Positions 7,967 through 15,809 of a DNA stretch of 64,000 nucleotides are shown one piece after another (position 1 is the stretch's first letter; every line of letters begins with the position of its first letter). The translations under genes were made by a program, and so were the position numbers. Under the pieces are notes generated by a model. The model was not told the DNA's origin. It saw nothing but the letters and a program-made list of their open reading frames with translations, and made no database searches. The stretch is from Deltaproteobacteria bacterium (GTDB taxonomy: Bacteria; Desulfobacterota; DSM-4660; Desulfatiglandales; HGW-15), in NCBI GenBank assembly GCA_020060215.1, contig JAGVAP010000022.1, forward strand, positions 1-64,000, given 5' to 3'.

Positions 7967-8101
7967 AATAATTACCATGGTTGTTTTTGACTTGCAGCAG
8001 TCTCCGTGTCTCAAGCGAAGCGGGCGGTTAAAAACATCCTGTAAATCCTGCCTGCCTTGCCGAAGCTTCGCGAAGGCAGGTTATCCTGTCCACTCCTCCA
8101 T
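7967..8101. repeat. ATCCTG spacer repeat, copy 2, interrupted by a 30-bp hairpin
   Basis: Together with repeat copy 4 this fills the 320-bp gap before pseC. CATCCTGTAAATCCTG (8035-8050) and TTATCCTGTC (8081-8090) are the two halves of the 26-bp repeat seen intact at 7114 and 58969. Between them lies exactly 30 bp (8051-8080) forming a hairpin with CCTGCCTTGCCGAAG / CTTCGCGAAGGCAGG arms. No gene is seen in this gap. Confidence 0.8.
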
Positions 8102-9334
8102 TTGAAGCCGATTCCTTACAGCAGACAAAGCATCAACCAGGACGACATCGATGCCGTCGTTGAGGTGCTTCGCTCCGACTGGCTCACCCAGGGGCCGAAG
8201 GTTAGAGAATTCGAAGAGGCCCTTGCCCATGAGTGCGGCGCCAAGCACTGCATCGCTGTGGCAAACGGGACCATGGCCCTTCACCTGGCCTGCCTCGCTC
8301 TTGATGTAGGCCCTGGCGATCTGGGCCTCACAACCCCAATCACTTTCCTGGCATCAGCCAATTGCATTGCCTATTGCGGCGGCCGCGTGGATTTCGCAGA
8401 TATTGAACCTGCCACCCTGTGCCTCTCCCCTGATCGGGTAGAAGAGTACTGTAGAAATGTGGCCGTACCGAAAGTAGTCATCCCGGTGGATTTCGCAGGA
8501 GTACCTGCCGATCTTCCGTCCTTCAAAAAGCTTTCCGAGAAGTACGGCTTTAAACTGATCGAGGACGCGGCGCATAGCCTTGGCTCCACCTACGAGTACA
8601 ACGGCCGCCGATACGCCTGCGGATCATGCGCCCACACGGATCTGGCTATCCTCTCATTCCATCCCGTAAAGACGATCACTACCAGTGAAGGCGGAGCAGT
8701 GTTGACCAACGATGACGCTTTGGCAGAGAAGGTTCGCTGTCTCGCCAACCACGGCGTTGTTCGTGACCCGGCCAAATTCGTAAACCAGTGGTCAGCGATC
8801 AGCAATCATCGTTCAGCCACTCCCTCTGACCTCAATCCTCCAACCTCCAACGTGTTCTTGCCCTACTATTACGAAATGCAACTCCTCGGCTTCAACGCCC
8901 GCATGACCGATATCCAAGCCACGTTGGGGCTTTCTCAGCTGAAGCGCCTTGGTGAATTTAAGGCAAGGAGACAGGAGATCGTCAGAAAATACAACTCCGC
9001 CTTCGCGGCCCTCTCTAAAAAGAATGCTGTGATCCTCCCCCCTTGGCCGGAAGGCACCGACCCCTGCTATCACCTTTATACGCTCATGCTTGGCCCAGTG
9101 GCTTCTGTCTCAAGGGATGATCTCTACAATCGGCTAAAGGAAAACGGAATCCATTCCCAGGTCCATTACATCCCTGTTTATCGCCAGCCATTTTACAGCA
9201 ATGGAAATGGGTTTGACCCGCACAGCTTCCCTGAAGCTGAAAGGTATTATTCAAACTGCATCAGCCTGCCCCTGTATCCCAACTTTGATAAGCAAGCAAT
9301 GGATTTGGTTGTCACCACGATTAAGTCTCTATAG
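8102..9334 (+). CDS. pseC: UDP-4-amino-4,6-dideoxy-N-acetyl-beta-L-altrosamine transaminase (PseC)
   Basis: 410 aa from a TTG at 8102 (LKPIPYSRQSINQDDIDAVVEVL). The open frame runs 15 codons upstream through hairpin repeat sequence, so the later start is preferred although no clear Shine-Dalgarno precedes it. PseC is the PLP aminotransferase of the pseudaminic acid pathway. ANGTMALHLACLAL (~47-60), EDAAHSLGS (~155-163), SFHPVKTITTSEGG with PLP Lys ~190, and LGFNARMTDIQATLGLSQLKRL are family hallmarks. Oddity: about 22 extra residues (~231-253, SAISNHRSATPSDLNPPTS...) interrupt the usual RDPAKF..YYYEMQ stretch and derive from intergenic repeat words. pseB follows, the reverse of the usual pseB-pseC order. 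Confidence 0.92.
   Translation: MKPIPYSRQSINQDDIDAVVEVLRSDWLTQGPKVREFEEALAHECGAKHCIAVANGTMALHLACLALDVGPGDLGLTTPITFLASANCIAYCGGRVDFADIEPATLCLSPDRVEEYCRNVAVPKVVIPVDFAGVPADLPSFKKLSEKYGFKLIEDAAHSLGSTYEYNGRRYACGSCAHTDLAILSFHPVKTITTSEGGAVLTNDDALAEKVRCLANHGVVRDPAKFVNQWSAISNHRSATPSDLNPPTSNVFLPYYYEMQLLGFNARMTDIQATLGLSQLKRLGEFKARRQEIVRKYNSAFAALSKKNAVILPPWPEGTDPCYHLYTLMLGPVASVSRDDLYNRLKENGIHSQVHYIPVYRQPFYSNGNGFDPHSFPEAERYYSNCISLPLYPNFDKQAMDLVVTTIKSL
8792..8862 (+). repeat. In-frame repeat-derived insertion in pseC
   Basis: GATCAGCAATCATCGTTCAG matches the CAGCAATCAGCTTTCAGC-type heptads at 48025-48056. CCTCAATCCTCCAACCTCCAAC matches the CCTCCAACCTCCAACCTCC island at 55388-55412. The frame is kept and flanking PseC sequence is intact. 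Confidence 0.7.
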
Positions 9335-9338
9335 CCAT

Positions 9339-9386
9339 AGCGGCGGCAGCCGCGTTGTATAAAAGTTTGCGGAGCCAAATTTTATG
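9339..9386 (+). repeat. Start-codon hairpin element, copy B
   Basis: AGCGGCGGCAGCCGC hairpin, GTTGTAT, then AAAAGTTTGC-GGA-GCCAAATTTT ending in the ATG of pseB. It is a close copy of the element at 4158-4204, with a few changes in the arms. Confidence 0.8.
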
Positions 9387-10361
9387 TTGAACGACAAAGT
9401 CATCCTGATCACCGGCGGTACCGGCTCTTTCGGAAAGAAATGCACCGAGATCATTTTGAAGCGATACAGCCCTAAGAAACTGATCATCTTCAGCCGGGAT
9501 GAATTCAAACAATTCGAAATGGCCCAGACCTTTCCTATGGCCAAGTATCCAATCCGGTACTTCATAGGTGACGTAAGAGACGTGGAGAGGCTGAACAGGG
9601 CATTCCAGGGAGTAGATTATGTCATTCATACGGCCGCTCTCAAACAGGTACCTACCCTTGAGTACAACCCCTTCGAAGCGGTAAAGACAAACATCCTTGG
9701 CGCGCAGAACGTAATTAATGTTGCCATCGACCAAGGGGTAAAAAGAGTAGTTGCCCTCAGCACGGACAAAGCCGCAAACCCGATCAACCTCTACGGCGCT
9801 ACCAAGCTATGCTCGGACAAGCTCTTCGTCGCAGGAAACTCCTATACAAAGCCGGATGGAACGATTTTCGGTGTGGTTCGGTACGGCAATGTGGTCGGAA
9901 GCAGGGGCAGTGTTATTCCTTTCTTCCTGAAGCAGAAAGAAAAAGGTGTCATCCCAATTACGGACCCTCGTATGACCCGTTTCTGGATCACCCTGGCGCA
10001 GGGAGTCGATTTCGTTCTCCACTGCATCGAGAAGATGGTCGGCGGTGAGCTATTTGTCCCGAAGATCCCCAGCATGAAACTCATGGATCTCGCGAAAGCG
10101 ATCGCCCCTGAATGCAAGGTCGAGATCATCGGTATACGTCCGGGCGAGAAGCTCCACGAAGTCATGGTCACGAGGGATGATGCGAGGAGGACAATAGATG
10201 TAGGGGATTTTTATATCATCCAGCCGGACTTCAATTACTGGTCTCGAAGGTGCAATTGGAGGGGCTCTAAGGCTGTCCCGGATGATTTCGAGTACAATTC
10301 AGGAACTAATCCGAAATTCCTCACAATCGAGGAGATGAAACTGATCGCTCAAGGACTCTGA
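9384..10361 (+). CDS. pseB: UDP-N-acetylglucosamine 4,6-dehydratase (inverting), PseB
   Basis: 325 aa, full length. NDKVILITGGTGSFGKKCTE places the NAD loop at residues 9-16. The DVRDVERL, VIHTAALKQVPTLEYNPFEA and STDKAANPINLYGATKL signatures (Y137/K141) are specific for PseB/FlaA1-type inverting dehydratases, the first step of pseudaminic acid synthesis. The MTRFWITLAQGVDFVLHCIE and GIRPGEKLHEVM motifs are also present. The ATG directly abuts a repeated hairpin. The stop is followed without a gap by the TTG of the aldo/keto reductase, so these genes are co-transcribed. Confidence 0.95.
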   Translation: MLNDKVILITGGTGSFGKKCTEIILKRYSPKKLIIFSRDEFKQFEMAQTFPMAKYPIRYFIGDVRDVERLNRAFQGVDYVIHTAALKQVPTLEYNPFEAVKTNILGAQNVINVAIDQGVKRVVALSTDKAANPINLYGATKLCSDKLFVAGNSYTKPDGTIFGVVRYGNVVGSRGSVIPFFLKQKEKGVIPITDPRMTRFWITLAQGVDFVLHCIEKMVGGELFVPKIPSMKLMDLAKAIAPECKVEIIGIRPGEKLHEVMVTRDDARRTIDVGDFYIIQPDFNYWSRRCNWRGSKAVPDDFEYNSGTNPKFLTIEEMKLIAQGL

Positions 10362-11282
10362 TTGATCCCGATCGAAAAAGATGAGAATTGGCTTCCTCTC
10401 GTGCTGGGAACGGCCCAGTTGGGAATGGATTACGGCATCGCTAACCGTCTCGGGAAACCGGATCTGAAGGAGGCCGAGGCGATCGTTCATGCTGCGTGGG
10501 AGAGGGGTGTCCATTTTTTCGATACAGCACAGGCATACGGGGAGAGCGAGAAAGTCCTGGGCACCTGTTTCGAGGAATTGGGGATACGCCAGCACGAGGA
10601 TCTCAGAGTCAGTTCAAAACTGGATCCAGGTATCCAACCTTCGGATGATCATGCAGTCGAAGCCGGCGTGGATCAATCGCTGCGAATTTTGGGGGTCGAA
10701 AGACTCTGGAGCCTCATGCTCCACCGCGAGGGTTTCCTGGCGGAGCAAGATCGGTTGGTGGACATCGGAAGGAAGTTGAAGAACCAGGGAAAGGTAGAGC
10801 GGTTTGGGATCTCCGTCTATTCGCCTGAAAATGCCTTTCGTGCACTTGCCATGGATCAGATCGACATTGTTCAGGTTCCATTCAATGTCTTCGACCAGAG
10901 GGCTTTGCAGGAAGACCTGTTTGGTTATGCTTCGGAACGAGGAAAGCATCTGCTAGTACGAAGCTTGTACTTACAGGGTCTTCTGTTGCTGGATGCAGAT
11001 CAGATTCCACCATGGATGGGCTTCTCCAGAGAAGCGCTCCATCGTTTTCACTCCTTTGCCCGCGACGTGGGGATAGCCCCCAAGCTGCTGAGCATGGCAT
11101 TTGTTTCCCAGAAGGCCAAAGATGCGCTTATCATTTTCGGCTCGGAATCGGCGGAACAAGTCAAAGAAAACGTATCACTGTATAGAAGATCGATCACGCT
11201 GGACCTCCCTGACATGGGCTTTCTCGCTCAAAAGGACCCTCGTCTCATCAATCCATCCCACTGGAAAAACTACGAACAATGA
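10362..11282 (+). CDS. Aldo/keto reductase family protein
   Basis: 306 aa from a TTG immediately after the pseB stop. The AKR tetrad is visible: D54 and Y59 in FFDTAQAYGESE, K86 in VSSKLDPG and H121 in MLHREGF. GTAQLGMDYGIAN at the N-terminus is typical of AKRs found in nonulosonate gene clusters. It probably reduces a carbonyl in a sugar or sugar-derived intermediate; the substrate is unknown. It overlaps the next gene by four bases (ATGA). Confidence 0.85.
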   Translation: MIPIEKDENWLPLVLGTAQLGMDYGIANRLGKPDLKEAEAIVHAAWERGVHFFDTAQAYGESEKVLGTCFEELGIRQHEDLRVSSKLDPGIQPSDDHAVEAGVDQSLRILGVERLWSLMLHREGFLAEQDRLVDIGRKLKNQGKVERFGISVYSPENAFRALAMDQIDIVQVPFNVFDQRALQEDLFGYASERGKHLLVRSLYLQGLLLLDADQIPPWMGFSREALHRFHSFARDVGIAPKLLSMAFVSQKAKDALIIFGSESAEQVKENVSLYRRSITLDLPDMGFLAQKDPRLINPSHWKNYEQ

Positions 11283-12034
11283 AGGTGGTCGGAATCGTAC
11301 AGGCCCGAATGTCTTCCAGCAGACTCCCCGGGAAGATGATGCTGGAGGTGCTTCACCGGCCTGTCATCCTCCGCATGCTCGAAAGGGTCGCTCGCTGCAA
11401 GCGTATCGACTCCATTTGCGTAGCCACTTCGGATCATGAATCGGATGACCTCTTGTTCGAATCCGTGCGAGAAGCCGGATTCACCGTCCACCGTGGAAGC
11501 CTGGAAAACGTGCTTTCACGTTTCTGGCATGCGGCCAGAGTTGAGGGTGCCGAAACGGTCGTCCGTCTGACAGGAGACTGCCCTCTTCATGACCCGGAGG
11601 TGATCGATTCCGTAATCGATCTGTTTGTCAGGAACCGTGCAGAAATGGACTATGTCTCCAACGTCCTCCCCCCTACATTCCCGGATGGCCTGGACACAGA
11701 GGTCTTCTCGTTCGAGATCCTTGATCACGCTTTTCGTAGCACTACAGCCGACTTTGACTTGGAGCATGTCGTCCCGTGGATACGACGAAAGGCCTCTGCT
11801 GAGGGGCGCCAGGGGAATTTGTTCGGCCCTTCGGACTTCTCTCACCTACGGTGGACGCTAGATGAGCCGGAAGATTTTGCCTTTGTAAAGCAAGTCTATG
11901 AAGCTTTGTATCCCCATCAGCCTGAGTTTGGGTGGTTAGATGTGATCTCCTGGCTTACAAAGGATCCCGAAAGACTTCGCATTAACTCTATGCACGAGAG
12001 AAACCAAGCCTGTAAGGAAGAAAAGCAGATCTAG
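11279..12034 (+). CDS. SpsF/PseF-type cytidylyltransferase
   Basis: 251 aa. QARMSSSRLPGKM (8-20) is the nucleotide-binding loop of the CMP-sugar synthetase superfamily, and LTGDCPLHDPEVID (~98-111) carries the metal-binding Asp. VSNVLPPTFPDGLDTEVFSFEIL is conserved in SpsF/PseF proteins. In this context it is the candidate CMP-pseudaminic acid synthetase, although SpsF proteins are annotated broadly. It is translationally coupled to the AKR and followed ten bases later by the class III aminotransferase. Confidence 0.82.
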   Translation: MKVVGIVQARMSSSRLPGKMMLEVLHRPVILRMLERVARCKRIDSICVATSDHESDDLLFESVREAGFTVHRGSLENVLSRFWHAARVEGAETVVRLTGDCPLHDPEVIDSVIDLFVRNRAEMDYVSNVLPPTFPDGLDTEVFSFEILDHAFRSTTADFDLEHVVPWIRRKASAEGRQGNLFGPSDFSHLRWTLDEPEDFAFVKQVYEALYPHQPEFGWLDVISWLTKDPERLRINSMHERNQACKEEKQI

Positions 12035-12043
12035 AGGATTGAG

Positions 12044-13333
12044 ATGATGGAGCAAAGATACCAACAAAGCAAGCGGTTCCTGGAGAGATCGAGGGTTCTG
12101 ATCCCCGTAGCAGCCCAGACCTTCAGCAAGAGTTACATCCAGTACCCGGAGATGTCGCCCCATTTTATAGAACGGGGATTGGGATCCCATGTCTGGGACA
12201 TCGACGGGAACGAGTACGTGGATTTCGTCAACGGTCTTCTGCCGGTCATCCTCGGCTATTGTGATCCGGATGTGGATGCGGCGGTTTCGGAACAGCTTAA
12301 GAAAGGGGTGTCTTTCAGCCTGCCCTCTCCCATCGAAGAAGAATTGGCGGAGACTCTGGCACAGGTCATTCCATGTGCGGAAATGGTGCGATTCGGAAAG
12401 AACGGCTCGGATGCCACCGCCGGGGCGGTCCGGGTAGCGCGGGCATATACGGGCAGGGACAGAATTGCGGTGTGCGGCTATCATGGATGGCAGGACTGGT
12501 ACATCGGTTCCACGGCGAGGAACAAGGGGGTACCCAAAGCCGTGAGGCAACTCACACTCTCTTTCAAATACAACGATCTCTCATCGCTCGAGGACCTCTT
12601 CAATATGTATCCGCATGAATTTGCAGCGGTCATCATGGAACCTATGAATACGGATGATCCCCTTCCCGGGTTCTTGGAGGGGGTGCAGGACCTTGCACAC
12701 AAGAACGGCGCTCTTTTCGTCTTGGATGAGATCATCACGGGCTTCCGCTTCTCCCTGGGCGGAGCTCAGGAACTGTTCGGAGTTACGCCGGATCTGGCGG
12801 CTTTCGGAAAAAGCATGGCCAACGGTTTTCCGATCTCGGTTGTGGCAGGGAAAAAGGAATTCATGCATGAGATGGAAGACGTTTTCTTTTCCTTTACCTT
12901 CGGCGGAGAAACGCTTTCCATTGCCGCATCTCTGGCTACCATCAGAAAGATCAGGGAGAAGGATGTAATTTCCCGCCTGTGGAGAACCGGAGAGAAGATC
13001 ATCTCACGCGTTTCTCGGTCCATTGCGGATCATCGTTTGGAGCGGGTGTTTCAGATTAAAGGGAAGCCTCCCTGGAGTCTTTTAACCATCCAGGATCACC
13101 CCCATGGGACCTCGTGGGAGATCAAGAGCTTGTTTATGCAAGAGATGTTGCTGCGGGGCATTCTCATCTCCGCGAGCCACAATGTCTCGTTTGCCCATTC
13201 CGAACGGGACCTCTCTCGGCTTTTTACCGCCTACGAGGAAGCTTTCGACACGATCCGTGACGCCCTCGAGGGCGGTTCAGTAAAGGCACGGTTGCACGGC
13301 AAGCCAATTGAACCGCTCTTCAAGATCCGCTGA
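12044..13333 (+). CDS. Class III PLP aminotransferase (glutamate-1-semialdehyde aminomutase-like)
   Basis: 429 aa. DIDGNEYVDFVNGLLPVILGY (~50-70), the RFGKNGSDATAGAVRVARAYTGR pyridoxal-phosphate segment (~122-144), VLDEIITGFRF (~227-237) with its Asp, and PLP Lys ~256 in AAFGKSMANG are intact. Genes of this kind recur within pseudaminic/legionaminic clusters beside SpsF and AKR genes; their reaction there is not established. It is unlikely to serve haem synthesis because the rest of that pathway is absent here. Start ATG at 12044 or 12047, following AGAGGATTGAG. Confidence 0.85.
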   Translation: MMEQRYQQSKRFLERSRVLIPVAAQTFSKSYIQYPEMSPHFIERGLGSHVWDIDGNEYVDFVNGLLPVILGYCDPDVDAAVSEQLKKGVSFSLPSPIEEELAETLAQVIPCAEMVRFGKNGSDATAGAVRVARAYTGRDRIAVCGYHGWQDWYIGSTARNKGVPKAVRQLTLSFKYNDLSSLEDLFNMYPHEFAAVIMEPMNTDDPLPGFLEGVQDLAHKNGALFVLDEIITGFRFSLGGAQELFGVTPDLAAFGKSMANGFPISVVAGKKEFMHEMEDVFFSFTFGGETLSIAASLATIRKIREKDVISRLWRTGEKIISRVSRSIADHRLERVFQIKGKPPWSLLTIQDHPHGTSWEIKSLFMQEMLLRGILISASHNVSFAHSERDLSRLFTAYEEAFDTIRDALEGGSVKARLHGKPIEPLFKIR

Positions 13334-13580
13334 ATGAAAAGAGAACCCCCTTCAGGGTCGCACGCGAATATGGGTAGACCCTGCCTGACTTCTATCATTT
13401 CGGACTGCCCAAAATCGGAATGACTTTTTGCAGGTGAAGGTATTCAGAAGGTTTCAGGGGACCTGGTACGACAACGGGCTCTTCCTGCCCCCTGGAGAGA
13501 AATGACCACTGTGGAACCTCTGAAAAGATGAGATTCCGTAAGGAGCTTTTCCTCCAGGGTATCGGTAGGAACGACAAACA
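13334..13580. other. Short spacer within the pse block
   Basis: 247 bases without a convincing gene. No member of the repeat families is obvious. The GGAGCTTTTCCTCC and CCTGGAGAGAAATG patches are not attached to an open frame with recognisable product. It may be a remnant of a lost gene. Confidence 0.35.
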
Positions 13581-14645
13581 ATGCGCACACTTCGAAAATT
13601 GATCATCCGGGTCGATGCCACCCGTTCAATTGGGACCGGCCACCTGATGAGGTGCATCGGGTTGGCGCAGGCATTTTCCAGAAAAGGGAGGTCGTCTCAC
13701 TTCCTCGTCCACACAGACAACGACAAGTTGATCCAGAGGGTCCGAAAGGAAGGTTTTGAGTGCACGATTCTCGATAAAAGTTATCCTGATCCAGACGACG
13801 TCGAAGGAGTGATTCGCACTGCCGGTGAGGCGCGGGATACGTGGATCGTTCTGGACGGGTACCATTTCAGGGAAGAGTATCAGGAGTCACTCAAGCTCCA
13901 GGGCTACAATCTCCTGGTCATAGACGACATGGCCCACTTGAAGCGGTATTATGCAGACGTGGTCGTGAATCAGAATGTCTATGCAAAGGGGCTCCGCTAC
14001 CACGTCGAAGGAGACGCAAGACTACTCCTCGGATGCGAGTACGGCATTCTTCGGAGCGAATTTCTCTCGTGGAAGGAATGGGAAAGAAAGAGCCCCGACA
14101 TCGCCCGCAGAATTCTCGTCACTTTGGGTGGATCGGATCCGTTCAATACCACTCGTACTGTGATCGATGGCATTGGCCGAACCGGCCGATCGGACTTGGA
14201 GGTGAGAGTCATAGTTGGACCTCAGAATCCAAACCGCTTCTCCATTGTTCAGACGCTCGACAAATGCAGATTTCATCATGAGGTGCTCCAATCGCCTGAA
14301 GGGATGGACCGGTTAATCGCCTGGGCCGATATGGCAGTCTCAGGAGGCGGCACCACCTGCCTTGAGATGGCCTACATGGGACTTCCCAATTTGATTGTGA
14401 TCTTGGCCGAAAACCAGAGACTGGTGGCCGAGGGTATGGAGGAGGCCGGGTGCTCCAGGAATCTTGGACGATTCGAAAATCTCACGATTGAAAAAACTGC
14501 GGAGGCGATGAATAGGATCCTATGCGACAAGAAAGCGCGCGATTCAATGCGAGAGGCCGGTAGGGCAATGGTAGACGGGAGAGGGACGGATCGCATTTTA
14601 AACGCTCTGGAAGAAAGGACGTATACCGCTGGAGGGTTTGTATGA
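13581..14645 (+). CDS. pseG: UDP-2,4-diacetamido-2,4,6-trideoxy-beta-L-altropyranose hydrolase (PseG)
   Basis: 354 aa. The N-terminal IIRVDATRSIGTGHLMRC contains the catalytic-His motif GTGHLMRC (18-25). LVIDDMAH (~112-119) and LLGCEYGILRSEF (~150-162) follow. The C-terminal half has the MurG-like SGGGTTCLEMAYMGLP (~254-269). PseG removes UDP to give 2,4-diacetamido-2,4,6-trideoxyaltrose. It overlaps the next gene by four bases and sits between the PseB/PseC pair and PseH/PseI, completing the pathway. Confidence 0.92.
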   Translation: MRTLRKLIIRVDATRSIGTGHLMRCIGLAQAFSRKGRSSHFLVHTDNDKLIQRVRKEGFECTILDKSYPDPDDVEGVIRTAGEARDTWIVLDGYHFREEYQESLKLQGYNLLVIDDMAHLKRYYADVVVNQNVYAKGLRYHVEGDARLLLGCEYGILRSEFLSWKEWERKSPDIARRILVTLGGSDPFNTTRTVIDGIGRTGRSDLEVRVIVGPQNPNRFSIVQTLDKCRFHHEVLQSPEGMDRLIAWADMAVSGGGTTCLEMAYMGLPNLIVILAENQRLVAEGMEEAGCSRNLGRFENLTIEKTAEAMNRILCDKKARDSMREAGRAMVDGRGTDRILNALEERTYTAGGFV

Positions 14646-15325
14646 GGGTCTTGATTGTGGCAGCGCATCCGGACGATGAGGTTTTGGGCTGCGGGGGAAC
14701 GATAGCCAGGCATGCCGCCAACGGCGATGAGGTATTCGTCCTCATTCTAGGGGAGGGCATGATGTCCCGCTCCGGCTCGGGCGACGATCCCGGGCTCAGG
14801 CAAAGACAGAGAGACCTCTGGGAGTCATCTAAACGGGCCGCAAGAATCCTGGGAGCTCATGAACCCGTACAACTCCACTTTCCAGATAATCGGATGGATC
14901 GAGTGGACCTCCTGGACATCATTCATGCGGTGGAGGATTCGATCGAGCGTTTCAGGCCCGATCTGATTTACACTCATCATCCTGGGGACTTGAATGTGGA
15001 TCATACAGTGGTTGCGAGGGCAAGCGTCACCGCCACTCGCCCCCTGCCCGGGCGACACGTGGCCGGGGTTTACTCATTCGAGGTTCTTTCCTCGACCGAG
15101 TGGGCATTCGGAACTGGGGAGACCTTTCAGGTGAATCGCTTTGTAAACATTACCCATTTTCTGGAGCGCAAGATCGAGGCGTTCAAGGCGTACGAGTCGG
15201 AGATGGTGGTTTTTCCTCACCCGCGCTCGGTCGAAGCCATCACCTCTTTGGCTAAGCTGAGAGGTTCCCAGGCCGGTTTGGGTTTGGCCGAAGGGTTTTC
15301 CCTGGTTCGGGAGCTCGTTGCATAG
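14642..15325 (+). CDS. PIG-L/LmbE family deacetylase
   Basis: 227 aa. AAHPDDEVLGCGG (7-19) gives the zinc-binding His-Pro-Asp-Asp motif, and THHPGDLNVDH (~111-121) supplies the second metal site. The family removes N-acetyl groups from sugars such as GlcNAc. Here it is embedded between pseG and pseH with overlapping ends, so it probably acts on a pseudaminate intermediate or finished residue to allow a different N-acyl group (inference). A second PIG-L protein lies at 36211. Confidence 0.88.
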   Translation: MRVLIVAAHPDDEVLGCGGTIARHAANGDEVFVLILGEGMMSRSGSGDDPGLRQRQRDLWESSKRAARILGAHEPVQLHFPDNRMDRVDLLDIIHAVEDSIERFRPDLIYTHHPGDLNVDHTVVARASVTATRPLPGRHVAGVYSFEVLSSTEWAFGTGETFQVNRFVNITHFLERKIEAFKAYESEMVVFPHPRSVEAITSLAKLRGSQAGLGLAEGFSLVRELVA

Positions 15326-15809
15326 TTTCCGGGAAAATTCTGGTGGCGCCCCTTTGGTTCGGCTGCGTAGAGCGGTTACTTCCGATTGCGAGGCGGTCTT
15401 CAAGTGGCGCAACGATCCGTCTGTTCGGAAGCACTTCTTCGATTCCAGGGAGTTGTCTTATGATGAGCACAGTAGATGGTTTGAAGAATCGCTGAGGAGG
15501 GATGACCGGGTACTCCTGATCGCTCATCACGGGAACAAAGCGGTTGGTGTGATACGATTCGATTCGATACCGAAGGACGAGACGACAGCGGAGGTGGACA
15601 TTTATGTCGCCGCAGGCATGCACGGCCGCGGTTTAGGAACAGCCATACTCAAGGAAGCAGTCCGATGGGTAAGAAGACATACCGCAATCAAACGGTTCGT
15701 AGCGAGGGTAAAAGCTCAGAATGCAGCGTCCATGAGGATGTTTTCTAAATGCGGCTTTGATATCCAATATGTACTATATACGAAAGACATAGGCCATGAA
15801 GAGGATTAG
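15318..15809 (+). CDS. pseH: UDP-4-amino-4,6-dideoxy-N-acetyl-beta-L-altrosamine N-acetyltransferase (PseH)
   Basis: 163 aa GNAT protein. VRLRRAVTSDCEAVFKWRNDPSVRKHFFD and LSYDEHSRWFE are typical of PseH, and the acetyl-CoA loop GMHGRGLGTAIL is at ~100-111. It acetylates the 4-amino group made by PseC. The TTG start at 15318 overlaps the deacetylase by eight bases, and its end overlaps pseI by 14 bases, so it is tightly coupled. Confidence 0.88.
   Translation: MHSFRENSGGAPLVRLRRAVTSDCEAVFKWRNDPSVRKHFFDSRELSYDEHSRWFEESLRRDDRVLLIAHHGNKAVGVIRFDSIPKDETTAEVDIYVAAGMHGRGLGTAILKEAVRWVRRHTAIKRFVARVKAQNAASMRMFSKCGFDIQYVLYTKDIGHEED

Noticed and set aside
13395..13577. 60-codon minus-strand frame in the pse spacer
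   Set aside because: No RBS or recognisable sequence; too short to support alone.
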